DNA of 64,000 bases, taken from assembly GCF_009649845.1 (NCBI RefSeq), contig NZ_WJIE01000010.1:248001-312000 (forward strand), written 5' to 3'. How positions within the stretch are numbered: the stretch's first letter is position 1; every line of letters begins with the position of its first letter. Under the pieces are notes generated by a model. That model was not told the origin of the DNA and did not search any database. It was given only the letters and a program-made list of their open reading frames with translations. A program made the position numbers and the translations under genes. Source of the stretch: Polyangium spumosum (GTDB taxonomy: Bacteria; Myxococcota_A; Polyangia; Polyangiales; Polyangiaceae). Shown here piece by piece: positions 17,079-25,185 of this stretch.

Positions 17079-17268
17079 GACCCACCCTCTTGCTTCCACG
17101 CCGCGCTCGCCCCCTCACCATGAGTGGTTTTGCTCGGCCGTTACGTTCTCAATGGAGCGGCGACGCGAACGGTCAAGCACGTGCACGAGACGGCATCCAT
17201 GAAAAGCCGACTTCCACGGTCGAGGGTTCCGTGGTTCCATGTTCGCGTTACCCGAGGGGAGGAATCTC

Positions 17269-17829
17269 ATGGCCACGACGACGACGGAGACGATGGGCAC
17301 GAGCGAGCGCGGCGGGCGCGCCGCGGGCGTACGAAACCTGGATGATCTTGCGAAGCTCTCGAGCGCCGAGCTCGAGCGGCTCTACCGCGAGGCCCCCGCG
17401 CCCACGGGCGTCGAGCGCCTGGTCGGGACGCCGAAGGGCCGCATGCTCGCCGTCCGCGGCACCGACGGCACGAAGCTCTTCTCGCTCCTCGGGCTCCTCG
17501 CGTCCCGCAGGCGCTTTCCCTGGGATGGAAAGAGCTTCGGCGCGCTCAGCCCGAGCGAGGGCACCGGCATCAACCGGATCAAGCTGCTCCCGCTGCGCTT
17601 CGACTTGTTCCCGTTCCGCACGCGGATCGAGCCCTCCGCGGTCGACGGCCGCCCCTGCGTCTACCTCGACTACGAGCAACCGAAGAACCCCTTCTTCATC
17701 GCCCGGATCCGCGACGAGATCCGCGAGGTCGCGCCGGATCTCTGGCTCGGCCCTGCCATGGCGAAGACGAAGAAGGGCGCCGTCCACGTCCTCTGGTTCG
17801 CCGTCGACTTCGGGCAACCGTCCTCCTGA
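17269..17829 (+). CDS. Hypothetical cytoplasmic protein, possibly DUF4334-like
   Basis: 186 aa without a signal peptide. The start at 17269 follows GAGGGGAGGAAT. Residues ~85-100 (FPWDGKSFGALSPSEGTGIN) and ~150-175 (NPFFIARIRDEIREVAPDLW, then LGPAM) resemble the GxW-G-K-F and later segments of DUF4334/GXWXG proteins, but the match is weak and from memory. It stands alone, divergent from the Cys-rich gene at 16734-17078, and converges on the paralogue operon. Confidence 0.7.
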   Translation: MATTTTETMGTSERGGRAAGVRNLDDLAKLSSAELERLYREAPAPTGVERLVGTPKGRMLAVRGTDGTKLFSLLGLLASRRRFPWDGKSFGALSPSEGTGINRIKLLPLRFDLFPFRTRIEPSAVDGRPCVYLDYEQPKNPFFIARIRDEIREVAPDLWLGPAMAKTKKGAVHVLWFAVDFGQPSS

Positions 17830-17862
17830 GGCCGCCGTCTGCCTCGAGCGGGCGGGCGCGCC

Positions 17863-18495
17863 TCAATCGTAGCTGCACTGCTCGCCGCGGGCCTCCGCCC
17901 ACGCGGACGAAAACGCCCCCTCCGTGTAGGCCTTGCAGCTCTGCCCCTCGTCGCTCGTGTAATTTCGCGTGAATTCGGAGAACCGCGCGTCGCAGCAGGC
18001 CTGGAAGGACGCGCCGCAGAACGCCTGTGCCGGGCGCGGGAGGTATTCGCCGGCGTCCACGCCTCCGAGGTCGATCGACAGATCACAATAAAGCTGGCCC
18101 GTGATCTCCGCGATGATCTCCCCCTCGCGGCAGCAGGACGCGCCGCAACGCGCCCAGATGCCGTGGAGCTCCTCGATCACGCCGGAGACGCTCCCGGCGT
18201 GCTTGCAGGCTGCGCCGCGGCCTCGACCCATCCGGCGCGGGGGACGGTTTCGGCGCGCGCGCCGGAGGATACGCTCGGCGACCTGCTCGAGGTGCGCGCA
18301 ACGCGCCTCGCCCGCGGCCCCTCGCGCCATCGCGCGACCGGGCCCGCGCCCCTCCTCGAATGCGGCGCGCTCCTGCGCCCCCTGGCAGGCCCGAGGAGGC
18401 TGCCCCGGCTCTGCCGAGGCGTCCCCCCCGAGCCCCACGAAGCCCATCACGAAGAGACCGAGGGCCCATTTCATGATCGCGGCGCTCGCCTTCAT
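17863..18495 (-). CDS. Secreted Cys-rich paralogue 1 (12 Cys), unknown family
   Basis: 210 aa. A signal peptide ends GGDASA. The mature protein has 12 Cys in the same order as the next gene, including CC pairs in GASCCREGE and QACCDA, a C-x19-C segment (starting CKHAGSVSG) and the signature LYCDLSIDLGG. Between residues ~55 and 95 it is Arg-rich and less conserved than its relatives. ATG at 18495 overlaps the stop of the upstream paralogue (ATGA). Last gene of a four-gene operon; exported and probably disulphide-bonded. Confidence 0.85.
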   Translation of the reverse strand: MKASAAIMKWALGLFVMGFVGLGGDASAEPGQPPRACQGAQERAAFEEGRGPGRAMARGAAGEARCAHLEQVAERILRRARRNRPPRRMGRGRGAACKHAGSVSGVIEELHGIWARCGASCCREGEIIAEITGQLYCDLSIDLGGVDAGEYLPRPAQAFCGASFQACCDARFSEFTRNYTSDEGQSCKAYTEGAFSSAWAEARGEQCSYD

Positions 18496-19100
18496 TGCCG
18501 GTAGCTGCACACGCTGTTCCGCGATTGCGTCCACGTCGCGCGGAACCTGCCTTGCGTGTACGGCCTGCACGAGCCGAAGAGGCCCTGGTACGCCGGCGTG
18601 ACGCTCTGGAACGTGTCCCGGCAACACGCCTGCGCCGTGGCCCCGCAGAAGCCCATGGGCCGCTGCACCAGGAAATTCGTCAACCGCACCCCGCCGAGCG
18701 CGATCGAGAGATCACAGTAGAGCTTGCCCATGATCCACCCGACGAGCTCCCCCTCGTCACAACACGCGATCGCGCACAGGGTCCAGGTCTCGTCGACCTG
18801 CTCCACGGCGCCCACGAGCGTGCCCACCGTGCGGCATACGACGTAATCGTCGGAGCCGGGCGGCAGGGTGACGTTTTGCAGGGTCTCCATGACCACGGAC
18901 GAGAACCGCTCCAGGTTCCCGCACGAGGCCACCGAGTTCCATGCCTGCTGCACGAGGGAGCGGCCGGACAGGAGGCCAGCCTCGAAGGCCCGCGTGTCGC
19001 GTGGCGCGCTGCACCCGAGCGGCACCTCTTGCGCCGCGGCATTGCCGGAGAGCCCGAGCAGGGCCATCAGAACCCCGAACATCGAAGCTTCGCGTCTCAT
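18492..19100 (-). CDS. Secreted Cys-rich paralogue 2 (12 Cys), unknown family
   Basis: 202 aa. A signal peptide ends SGNAAA. The core shows CSAPRDTRAFEAGLLSG, C-x19-C (CRTVG to TLC), CCDEGELVG, the signature LYCDLSIALGG, then GFCGATAQACC. This member best represents the family because every conserved Cys is present. GAGGAGGAGG precedes the ATG at 19100. It starts 26 nt after the stop of paralogue 3 and overlaps paralogue 1 by 4 nt, so all are transcribed together. I recognise no domain. Confidence 0.87.
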   Translation of the reverse strand: MRREASMFGVLMALLGLSGNAAAQEVPLGCSAPRDTRAFEAGLLSGRSLVQQAWNSVASCGNLERFSSVVMETLQNVTLPPGSDDYVVCRTVGTLVGAVEQVDETWTLCAIACCDEGELVGWIMGKLYCDLSIALGGVRLTNFLVQRPMGFCGATAQACCRDTFQSVTPAYQGLFGSCRPYTQGRFRATWTQSRNSVCSYRQ

Positions 19101-19126
19101 CGGAAACCTCCTCCTCGCCTTCGGCT

Positions 19127-19729
19127 TCACGGGGCGGGGTTGTAGGTGCACTGGTTGTTGCGCGTCTGGTGCCACACCGGCGTGAACGAGTCCCTCGTGT
19201 ACGCGCCGCACATCGGGTAATTTTGCGTGTAACCCATGAACTCGGCGTCGCAGCCGATCTGGAAAGCCAGCCCGCAGGTCCGCACCGGGAACCGGATGAT
19301 GTCCTGCGCGAGGCCGAGGCCGCCGAGGCTGATGGACAGATCGCAGTACATCTTGCCGCCGATGCGCGCGATGAGCTCACCCTCCTTCCGGCATTCCCAG
19401 TCGCAGCGATTCCACGTCTGGTCGACCACCGCCTCGGCGCCTTGCACGATCCCGGCCACGCGGCAGAGGACGTAGGTGCTCGACTCCTGCGGGATCTCGA
19501 CGTCGTCGATATTTCGCATCACCAGGTTCGCGAAGTCCTCGATGCGGTCGCAATCGTTCACCGCGTTCCAGGCCGACTCGATGAGGCTCTCGCCGGACTG
19601 CACCCCTGCGTGGAAGGCCCGCCGGTCCCGGGGCCTCGAACAAAGCGCGGGTGGCACCACCGCGAGCGCCTCGCCGGCGATACAGAGCCCCACGAGAAGC
19701 ACGCCCAGCGACATTCCGTTCACCTTCAT
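19127..19729 (-). CDS. Secreted Cys-rich paralogue 3 (10 Cys), unknown family
   Basis: 200 aa. A signal peptide ends AGEALA. The conserved blocks are CSRPRDRRAFHAGVQSG, C-x19-C (CRVAG to NRC), ECRKEGELIA, MYCDLSISLGG and TCGLAFQIGC. Both places where the relatives have adjacent Cys pairs (CC) have one Cys here, so one disulphide between them was probably lost or gained as a unit. AGGGGGGA-like sequence precedes the ATG at 19729. Second gene of the operon. Confidence 0.87.
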   Translation of the reverse strand: MKVNGMSLGVLLVGLCIAGEALAVVPPALCSRPRDRRAFHAGVQSGESLIESAWNAVNDCDRIEDFANLVMRNIDDVEIPQESSTYVLCRVAGIVQGAEAVVDQTWNRCDWECRKEGELIARIGGKMYCDLSISLGGLGLAQDIIRFPVRTCGLAFQIGCDAEFMGYTQNYPMCGAYTRDSFTPVWHQTRNNQCTYNPAP

Positions 19730-19786
19730 GGATCCCCCCTCTCGCTCTTTCCCCTCGTCCTTCATCCCCGCGCGGACGCGTGGCCT

Positions 19787-20371
19787 TCAGCGGCCCATGC
19801 AGATCTCCGCCTCGATCAGGTCCAGAAACCGCGTATACATCGTCACTTCCATCCCGAGCACCTCGCGCTCCGCGCTCTCGACCTCCGCCCTGCAGGCGCG
19901 CGACTCGAGGCGCCCGAGAAAACCGTAATCGATGTCGAACACGGCCCTCGTGTTCGAAGTGGTGACGAGGCCGCCGCCCGTGTCGAGCATGGCGACGAAG
20001 GTGGCCATGGCGATCCGGGAGACCGTCCCCAGCGAGGGCGCCTGGAATGCCGGGTCGTCGCATTGCGCATAATCCCGCCGGAGCCGCTCGACGGCGTTCT
20101 CGTAGATCCCCTCGTAATAACACCGCTTCATGTCGGCGGTCCCGGTCCAGGTCGCGGCGAGGTTCGAGAGCGCCGCCACGAGGGCGTCCTCCGCCCCCGG
20201 GAGCTCGTCCGCATTGCAATTCACGCGCGCCATCACCTGGCCCACGGCGATCTCGCTCGTATTTCGGCCGAAGTTGCGCGCGTCGGTGCACGTCTGGAAA
20301 GGTTGCGCGAGCCCGATCGCGGATATCGCCATGCATGCCGCCGCCGCAGCGGCGCCCACGAGCTTCTTCAT
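19787..20371 (-). CDS. Divergent secreted paralogue 4 (6 Cys), unknown family
   Basis: 194 aa. A signal peptide ends AIGLAQ. It lacks the YCDLSI signature but keeps the first part of the family layout: Cys after the signal, a second Cys 23 residues later, and a C-x19-C segment (CYYEG to AQC) of exactly the spacing found in the other three. The rest is helical with two more Cys near the end. GGAGGATG lies before the ATG at 20371. First gene of the operon, 57 nt ahead of paralogue 3 and divergent from the gene at 20548. Confidence 0.8.
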   Translation of the reverse strand: MKKLVGAAAAAACMAISAIGLAQPFQTCTDARNFGRNTSEIAVGQVMARVNCNADELPGAEDALVAALSNLAATWTGTADMKRCYYEGIYENAVERLRRDYAQCDDPAFQAPSLGTVSRIAMATFVAMLDTGGGLVTTSNTRAVFDIDYGFLGRLESRACRAEVESAEREVLGMEVTMYTRFLDLIEAEICMGR

Positions 20372-20547
20372 CACCATCCTCCAATCCGCCGTTCCGTGCG
20401 CCGTTCCGAGTGCAGACGTCATGCCCGGAACGATGCGCGGCCGGGTGCCAGGAGGCATTGCAGCACTCCCGGAGGACGGCCCACGGTCGCAGGCTTCATT
20501 CAGGACATCCGGCGCTCCGTTCGAGAGCCGGGGGAGGGGAGTTCACC

Positions 20548-21087
20548 ATGAAGAAGCTGGTCATGGCGGCGATGCTCGCCGCGATGGGTATGTCGTCCAT
20601 TCCGGTCCTGGCCGAGGAGCCGGTCGAGGAAGTGGCCTCCGAGCTCTCGGCGGCGCACGACGACAAGAAGTTCGTGCAGGTCATGGCGCACGAGAACCTC
20701 ATCGCGGTGCGGGCCGCGAGGATCGCCGTGCGGAAGGCGCGGAACAGCAAGGTCGAGGCGCTCGCCCTGCAGGAGCTCGCCGAGCACGCCGACGTGAACG
20801 AGGAGCTCGAGGCGCTCGCGAAGAAACACGGCGTGCAGATGCCGACCGCGCTCCATCCTGTGGTCGCGGATCTGCTCCAGCGCCTCGCGAACCTCCAGGG
20901 AAATCGGTTCGACAGGGCCTACCTGCACATCGTGATCGAGGGGCACCAGTTCGACGTGGCGATCCTCTCGCAGGCATTGCTCTCCCAGGATGAGGACGTG
21001 AAGGCGTTCGCCGCGAAGAACCTGCCCATCCTGCGGCGGCACCTGCAAGCGGCGCAGGAGATCCTCCGCGCCTTGCCGGCGGAGTGA
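20548..21087 (+). CDS. Secreted DUF4142-like helical protein
   Basis: 179 aa. A signal peptide ends IPVLA and is followed by EEPVEEVASELS, matching the opening of the mature protein at 15271. The mature protein is a four-helix bundle of the DUF4142 kind (DKKFVQVMAHENLIAVRAAR, then ALQELAEHADVNEELEALAK and HQFDVAILSQALLSQDEDVK). Members are periplasmic and often stress-linked, with no proven activity. GGGGAGGGGA precedes the ATG. It is divergent from the Cys-rich operon across a 176-nt shared promoter region. Confidence 0.8.
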   Translation: MKKLVMAAMLAAMGMSSIPVLAEEPVEEVASELSAAHDDKKFVQVMAHENLIAVRAARIAVRKARNSKVEALALQELAEHADVNEELEALAKKHGVQMPTALHPVVADLLQRLANLQGNRFDRAYLHIVIEGHQFDVAILSQALLSQDEDVKAFAAKNLPILRRHLQAAQEILRALPAE

Positions 21088-21118
21088 ACGAGGGGCCCCG
21101 GGCCCGCGCCCTCTCGGA

Positions 21119-21892
21119 TCAGCGGCGCCGCTCTGCGTATACCGAGAACGTCGCGCCCTGCGGGTCTGCGAGCACGGCGATCGTCCCTGTCACGCCGATG
21201 TCCCGCGGCGGCATGTAGACCTTGGCGCCGAGCGCCTTCGCGCGGGTCACCGCGTCCTCCGCGTTCTCCACCGTGAAATACGAGCCCCAGTTCGGCGGCA
21301 CCGGCCCCCAGCTCGGGTCGATCTTCAGCATCCCGCCCACGTGCTCGCCGTTCACGATCCACTCCGTGTACGACGCGTCGCCGCCGGTCGACCAGCCGAA
21401 GAGCGCCGTGTAAAACGCTTTTGCGCGCTCCGGATCGGTGGTCTGGAGCTCGAACCAGGAGGGCGCGCCGACCTCGCCCCACAACGTCGCGCCGATGTGT
21501 TTCCCCGGCTGCCACAGGAAAAACACGGCGCCCAGGGGATCGGCGAGGATCACCATACGCCCGGAGTCGTTCACGTCGAATGCGGGCGCGAGGATCGTCG
21601 CTCCCAGCGAGGCGGCCTTCTCCGCGGCGGCGCTCGCGTCGGCCACGGAGACGTACACGTTCCAGTGCGGCGGGATCCCGCGCGACGCCTCCTCGGGCGG
21701 CTGCCCGCCGAGCCCCGCGACGTCGTGCTCGCCCTTCCGGAGCATCGTGTACACGCCGGCGTGGTTGTACGGCATGTCCGCGGCGCTCCAGCCGAAGAGC
21801 GCCGTGTAAAACGCCTTGGCCGCCGCGGGATCCGTGGTCATCAGGTCCGTCCAGCAGAACTGGCCGGGTGCGTACGAGCTCTTGATCGTCAT
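21119..21892 (-). CDS. Two-domain VOC-family (glyoxalase-like) protein
   Basis: 257 aa, cytoplasmic. Two tandem VOC repeats: the first starts FCWTDLMTTDPAAAKAFY and the second FELQTTDPERAKAFYTALFG, each ending in a PxG-x3-F-x-W/Y motif (DPLGAVFFLW, DPQGATFSVY). This layout resembles CFP-30B/YdeP-like VOC proteins. Substrate unknown. ACAAACG separates GGAGGG from the ATG at 21892. It is divergent from the aromatic operon. Confidence 0.9.
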   Translation of the reverse strand: MTIKSSYAPGQFCWTDLMTTDPAAAKAFYTALFGWSAADMPYNHAGVYTMLRKGEHDVAGLGGQPPEEASRGIPPHWNVYVSVADASAAAEKAASLGATILAPAFDVNDSGRMVILADPLGAVFFLWQPGKHIGATLWGEVGAPSWFELQTTDPERAKAFYTALFGWSTGGDASYTEWIVNGEHVGGMLKIDPSWGPVPPNWGSYFTVENAEDAVTRAKALGAKVYMPPRDIGVTGTIAVLADPQGATFSVYAERRR

Positions 21893-22042
21893 CGTTTGTC
21901 CCTCCGTCGGGGCGGCATTCTACACAACGCGGACGTCGTGTCACCTGTCCTTGACGGATCCATTTTCTCGCGCGGCGACCCCTCGCGCACCGGCCTGTCC
22001 ATCCGCTATGCTTCGCGTGGGGATACGGCCAGAGGACGCGTC

Positions 22043-23110
22043 ATGACGACCGTGGCACTGCTCGGATTCGGCCGCTTCGGCGCGGCCATCGCCTCGCTCC
22101 TCCGGGACGCGGACATCGACGTGCGCGCCTTCGACTTTCGATCCCCCGTGCCGGACGAAATGCGCGCCGATTCTCTCCCGGATCTCGTCCGGGGCCGCGA
22201 CGTCGTCGTCGTCGCCGTCCCGGTCACCGCCATGCGCGGCGCGTTCGAATCGATGCGCCCGCTGCTCTCGCCCTCGCAGATCGTCGTGGACGTCGGCAGC
22301 GTCAAGCTCGGCCCCTCCGCCGCCATGGCGCAGGTCTTCGGCGCCGAGATCCCGTGGGTCGCGACGCACCCCATGTTCGGCCCGATCAGCCTCTCCCGGG
22401 GGGAGCGCCCGCTCGTCGCGGTGGTATGTCCGAGCGAGGCGCACCCGAGGGCCGTCGAGCGGGTCGTCCGGCTTTACGAGCGAATCGGGTGCACGGTCGT
22501 GCTCGAGGACGAGGCCACGCACGATCGCGGCATGGCCTGGACACACGCGCTCGCCTTCTTCGTGGCCAAGGGCATGCTCGACGCGGGCGCGCCGCTCGAC
22601 ATCCCCTACGCGCCGCCCTCCTTCCAGGCGCTCGCGCGCACGGTGGAGGCGGCGCGCTCCGACGCGGGGCACCTCTATGCCGCCCTGCACCGCGAGAACC
22701 CTTATGCCGCCGAGGCGCGCCGGAAGCTGCTCGAGGCCCTGCTCGCGGCCGATCACAACCTCTCCGGCACGGACGGCCCGCCGCCGCCATCGTCCTCGCT
22801 CATTTTATTGCCCTCCAAGGGTGGACCCGAGGCCTTGCGCGAGACGCGGGAGCTCATCGACGAGCTCGATCGGGAGCTCGTCGACCTCCTCGGCCGCAGG
22901 GCCCAGCTCGCGCGGCGCGCGGCGCGCGAGAAGGCGCGGCTCGGCCGCCCCGTGCGGGATCCCGAGCGCGAGGCGGAGCTCTTCGCCGCGCGCATGCGCT
23001 GGGCGGCCGAGCTCGGGCTCGATCCGGCCTCGGTGCACGACATCTTCGACGCCATTCTCCAGTTTTCTCGGCGCTTGCAGCACGAATCACCTGCCGGGGA
23101 AGCGGGCTGA
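22043..23110 (+). CDS. tyrA: Prephenate dehydrogenase-chorismate mutase fusion
   Basis: 355 aa. Residues 1-250 are a TyrA-type prephenate dehydrogenase: Rossmann motif VALLGFGRFGAAIA, VDVGSVK and THPMFGP, which binds prephenate. Residues ~268-350 are an AroQ-class chorismate mutase, ETRELIDELDRELVDLLGRR with the active-site Arg and later KARLGRPVRDPEREAE. The order (dehydrogenase first, mutase last) is the reverse of the E. coli T-protein. It converts chorismate to 4-hydroxyphenylpyruvate. First gene of a three-gene operon, 66 nt before DAHP synthase. Confidence 0.92.
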   Translation: MTTVALLGFGRFGAAIASLLRDADIDVRAFDFRSPVPDEMRADSLPDLVRGRDVVVVAVPVTAMRGAFESMRPLLSPSQIVVDVGSVKLGPSAAMAQVFGAEIPWVATHPMFGPISLSRGERPLVAVVCPSEAHPRAVERVVRLYERIGCTVVLEDEATHDRGMAWTHALAFFVAKGMLDAGAPLDIPYAPPSFQALARTVEAARSDAGHLYAALHRENPYAAEARRKLLEALLAADHNLSGTDGPPPPSSSLILLPSKGGPEALRETRELIDELDRELVDLLGRRAQLARRAAREKARLGRPVRDPEREAELFAARMRWAAELGLDPASVHDIFDAILQFSRRLQHESPAGEAG

Positions 23111-23176
23111 TCTTTTTTCGGTCCTGCCGGGGCCGCTCCGGCATCGAACAGCCAAGGGACTTCAGGGGGAACTTCA

Positions 23177-24310
23177 ATGATTGTCACGCTCGAGCCCGAC
23201 GCGCCCGAGTCGCGCGCCGAGGCTGTCATCCGCCTCGCGGCCCGATATCCGGGGGTCTCCGTCCAGAAATTCGTCTTCAGGGGCGAGTCCACCTCGATCA
23301 CCGAGGTGCACCTCATCGGCTCCACGCGCGCCGTGCCGACCGAGCCCTTCGAAAGCCTGCCCGGCGTGCGCAAGGTCATCCGGGTCTCCCGGAAATACCG
23401 CCTCATCGGCCGGCACCACGTGGACGCCGAGACGCACGGGTTCGAGTACAACGGCGTCTCCTTCGACGAGAAACGCGTCCACGTCTTCGCGGGCCTCTGC
23501 GCCGTCGACACCCGCGAGCACGTGGCCCAGATGATGGCCACGCTGAAGCAGGCCGGCATCCAGACGACCCGCATGGGCGCGTACAAGCCGCGCACGAGCC
23601 CCTACGATTTCCAGGGCCTCGGCAAGGCTTGTTTGCCCTGGGTCTTCGAGCTCGCGGGCAAGCACGACATCAAGGTGATCGCCATGGAGGTCACCGACGC
23701 GCGCCACATCGACGAGATCAACGCGGCCCTCGCCCTCGCGGGTGATCCGACCGGCGTCATGCTCCAGATCGGCACGCGCAACACCCAGAACTTCGAGCTC
23801 TTGAAGCAGGTCGGCCAGCAGCGTCGATTCCCGGTGCTCTTCAAGCGTGGCATGGGCATCTCGCTCGAGGAGTCGCTGAACGCCTGCGAATACGTGGCGA
23901 GCGAGGGGAACCCGAACATCGTCTTCTGCTTGCGCGGCGTGAAGACGCACCTCGGCGATCCTCATCGGAACCTCGTCGACTTCTCGCACGTGCCCGTCGT
24001 CCGCCGCCAGACGCGCCTGCCGGTGTGTATCGATCCCTCGCACGCCGTGGGCCGCCTGGACAACGCGCCCGACGGCATCCCGGACATCTTCCACGTCGTG
24101 GGGCAGGGGATCATCGCGGGCGCTTCCATGGTGCTCGTCGATTTCCACCCGCGGCCCGACGAGGCCCTCTGCGACGGCCCACAGGCCCTCGATCCCTCGT
24201 CATTGCCGCGTTTCGCGCGGTACGTGGAGAGCGCGCGGCTGGCCTACGAGGGGCTCGTCCGGGCCTACGGCGTGGGCCAGGCCGCGCCGGCGGAGCCACA
24301 CGCCGCTTGA
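23177..24310 (+). CDS. aroF: 3-deoxy-7-phosphoheptulonate synthase (class I beta)
   Basis: 377 aa. An N-terminal ferredoxin/ACT-like domain (~1-70, MIVTLEPDAPESRAEAVIRL) precedes the TIM barrel. Barrel signatures include AGLCAVDTREHV, GAYKPRTSPYDFQGLG, MLQIGTRNTQNFELL, VLFKRGMGISLEE and DPSHAVGR, with the metal and PEP-binding residues in place. It condenses erythrose 4-phosphate and phosphoenolpyruvate in the first step of the shikimate route. AGGGGGAAC precedes the ATG. The N-terminal domain suggests feedback control by an aromatic amino acid. The stop overlaps the likely start of the next gene. Confidence 0.95.
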   Translation: MIVTLEPDAPESRAEAVIRLAARYPGVSVQKFVFRGESTSITEVHLIGSTRAVPTEPFESLPGVRKVIRVSRKYRLIGRHHVDAETHGFEYNGVSFDEKRVHVFAGLCAVDTREHVAQMMATLKQAGIQTTRMGAYKPRTSPYDFQGLGKACLPWVFELAGKHDIKVIAMEVTDARHIDEINAALALAGDPTGVMLQIGTRNTQNFELLKQVGQQRRFPVLFKRGMGISLEESLNACEYVASEGNPNIVFCLRGVKTHLGDPHRNLVDFSHVPVVRRQTRLPVCIDPSHAVGRLDNAPDGIPDIFHVVGQGIIAGASMVLVDFHPRPDEALCDGPQALDPSSLPRFARYVESARLAYEGLVRAYGVGQAAPAEPHAA

Positions 24311-25149
24311 TCGAGGCGCGCGGCGACGTGGACGGGATCTCGGTCGCCTGCCTCGGCCCCTCGGGCACCTTCAGCGAAGAGGCGGCCTCGCGCCATTTCG
24401 GCGAGGCCGCCTCGCCTCTCTTCTGCACCTCGATCGACGACATCTTCGACGTGGTGGAGGCCCGCGTGGCCACCTTCGGCGTCGTGCCCGTCGAGAACTC
24501 CCTCGAAGGCGCGATTGGCCATACCCTCGATCGCCTCGTCGCGTCGCCGAGCCGCATCTCCGGCGAGGTCGCGCTCCCCATCCGGCAGAACCTCCTCCGG
24601 CGCGCGTCGACCTTCGAGGGGATCACGCGCGTCTACGGGCACGCGCAATCCCTCGCGCAATGCCAGCGATTCTTGAAGGAGACCCTCCCTCTGGCCGAGC
24701 GCGTCGCGGTCTCCAGCAACGCCGAGGCGGCGCGGCTGGCCGCGCGCGAGCCGTGGGCCGCGGCGCTCGCGGGCCAACGCGCGGCGGCGATCCACGCGCT
24801 CGAGCTGCTCGCCGAGGGGGTCGAGGACGACCCGACGAACACCACGCGCTTTCTGGTGATCGGCGACACGAGCCCCGCGCCCTCGGGCCGCGACAAAACC
24901 TCGCTCGTCATGTCCGCGCCGAACCGCCCCGGCTCGATGGTCGCGCTCCTGCGTCCATTCTCGCGGCACGGGGTCAGCATGACCAAGCTCGAATCACGCC
25001 CCTCGCGGCGCGGGCTCTGGGACTACCTGTTTTTCGTGGACGTCGAGGGCCACGCCGAGGATGCCGCGGTGCGGCGCGCGCTCCTCGATCTCGACAAACG
25101 TGCTGGATTTTTGAAGCTGCTCGGCTCGTACCCGATGGCGCGTCCCTGA
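24307..25149 (+). CDS. pheA: Prephenate dehydratase with ACT domain
   Basis: 280 aa from TTG at 24307, or 273 aa from GTG at 24328. ISVACLGPSGTFSEEAASRHF opens the catalytic domain; VVPVENSLEGAIGHTLD and NTTRFLVIGD are dehydratase signatures with the catalytic Thr of NTTRF. Residues ~195-275 are an ACT domain (TSLVMSAPNRPGSMVALLRP, then KLESRPSRRGLWDY) that binds phenylalanine. It makes phenylpyruvate from prephenate. TTGA overlaps the aroF stop, arguing for coupling, with GGAG 10 nt before. No ATG is available. Confidence 0.9.
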   Translation: MIEARGDVDGISVACLGPSGTFSEEAASRHFGEAASPLFCTSIDDIFDVVEARVATFGVVPVENSLEGAIGHTLDRLVASPSRISGEVALPIRQNLLRRASTFEGITRVYGHAQSLAQCQRFLKETLPLAERVAVSSNAEAARLAAREPWAAALAGQRAAAIHALELLAEGVEDDPTNTTRFLVIGDTSPAPSGRDKTSLVMSAPNRPGSMVALLRPFSRHGVSMTKLESRPSRRGLWDYLFFVDVEGHAEDAAVRRALLDLDKRAGFLKLLGSYPMARP

Positions 25150-25185
25150 GAGAAACTTCGCCTTCCTCCCGGCTCCTCGCGTACC

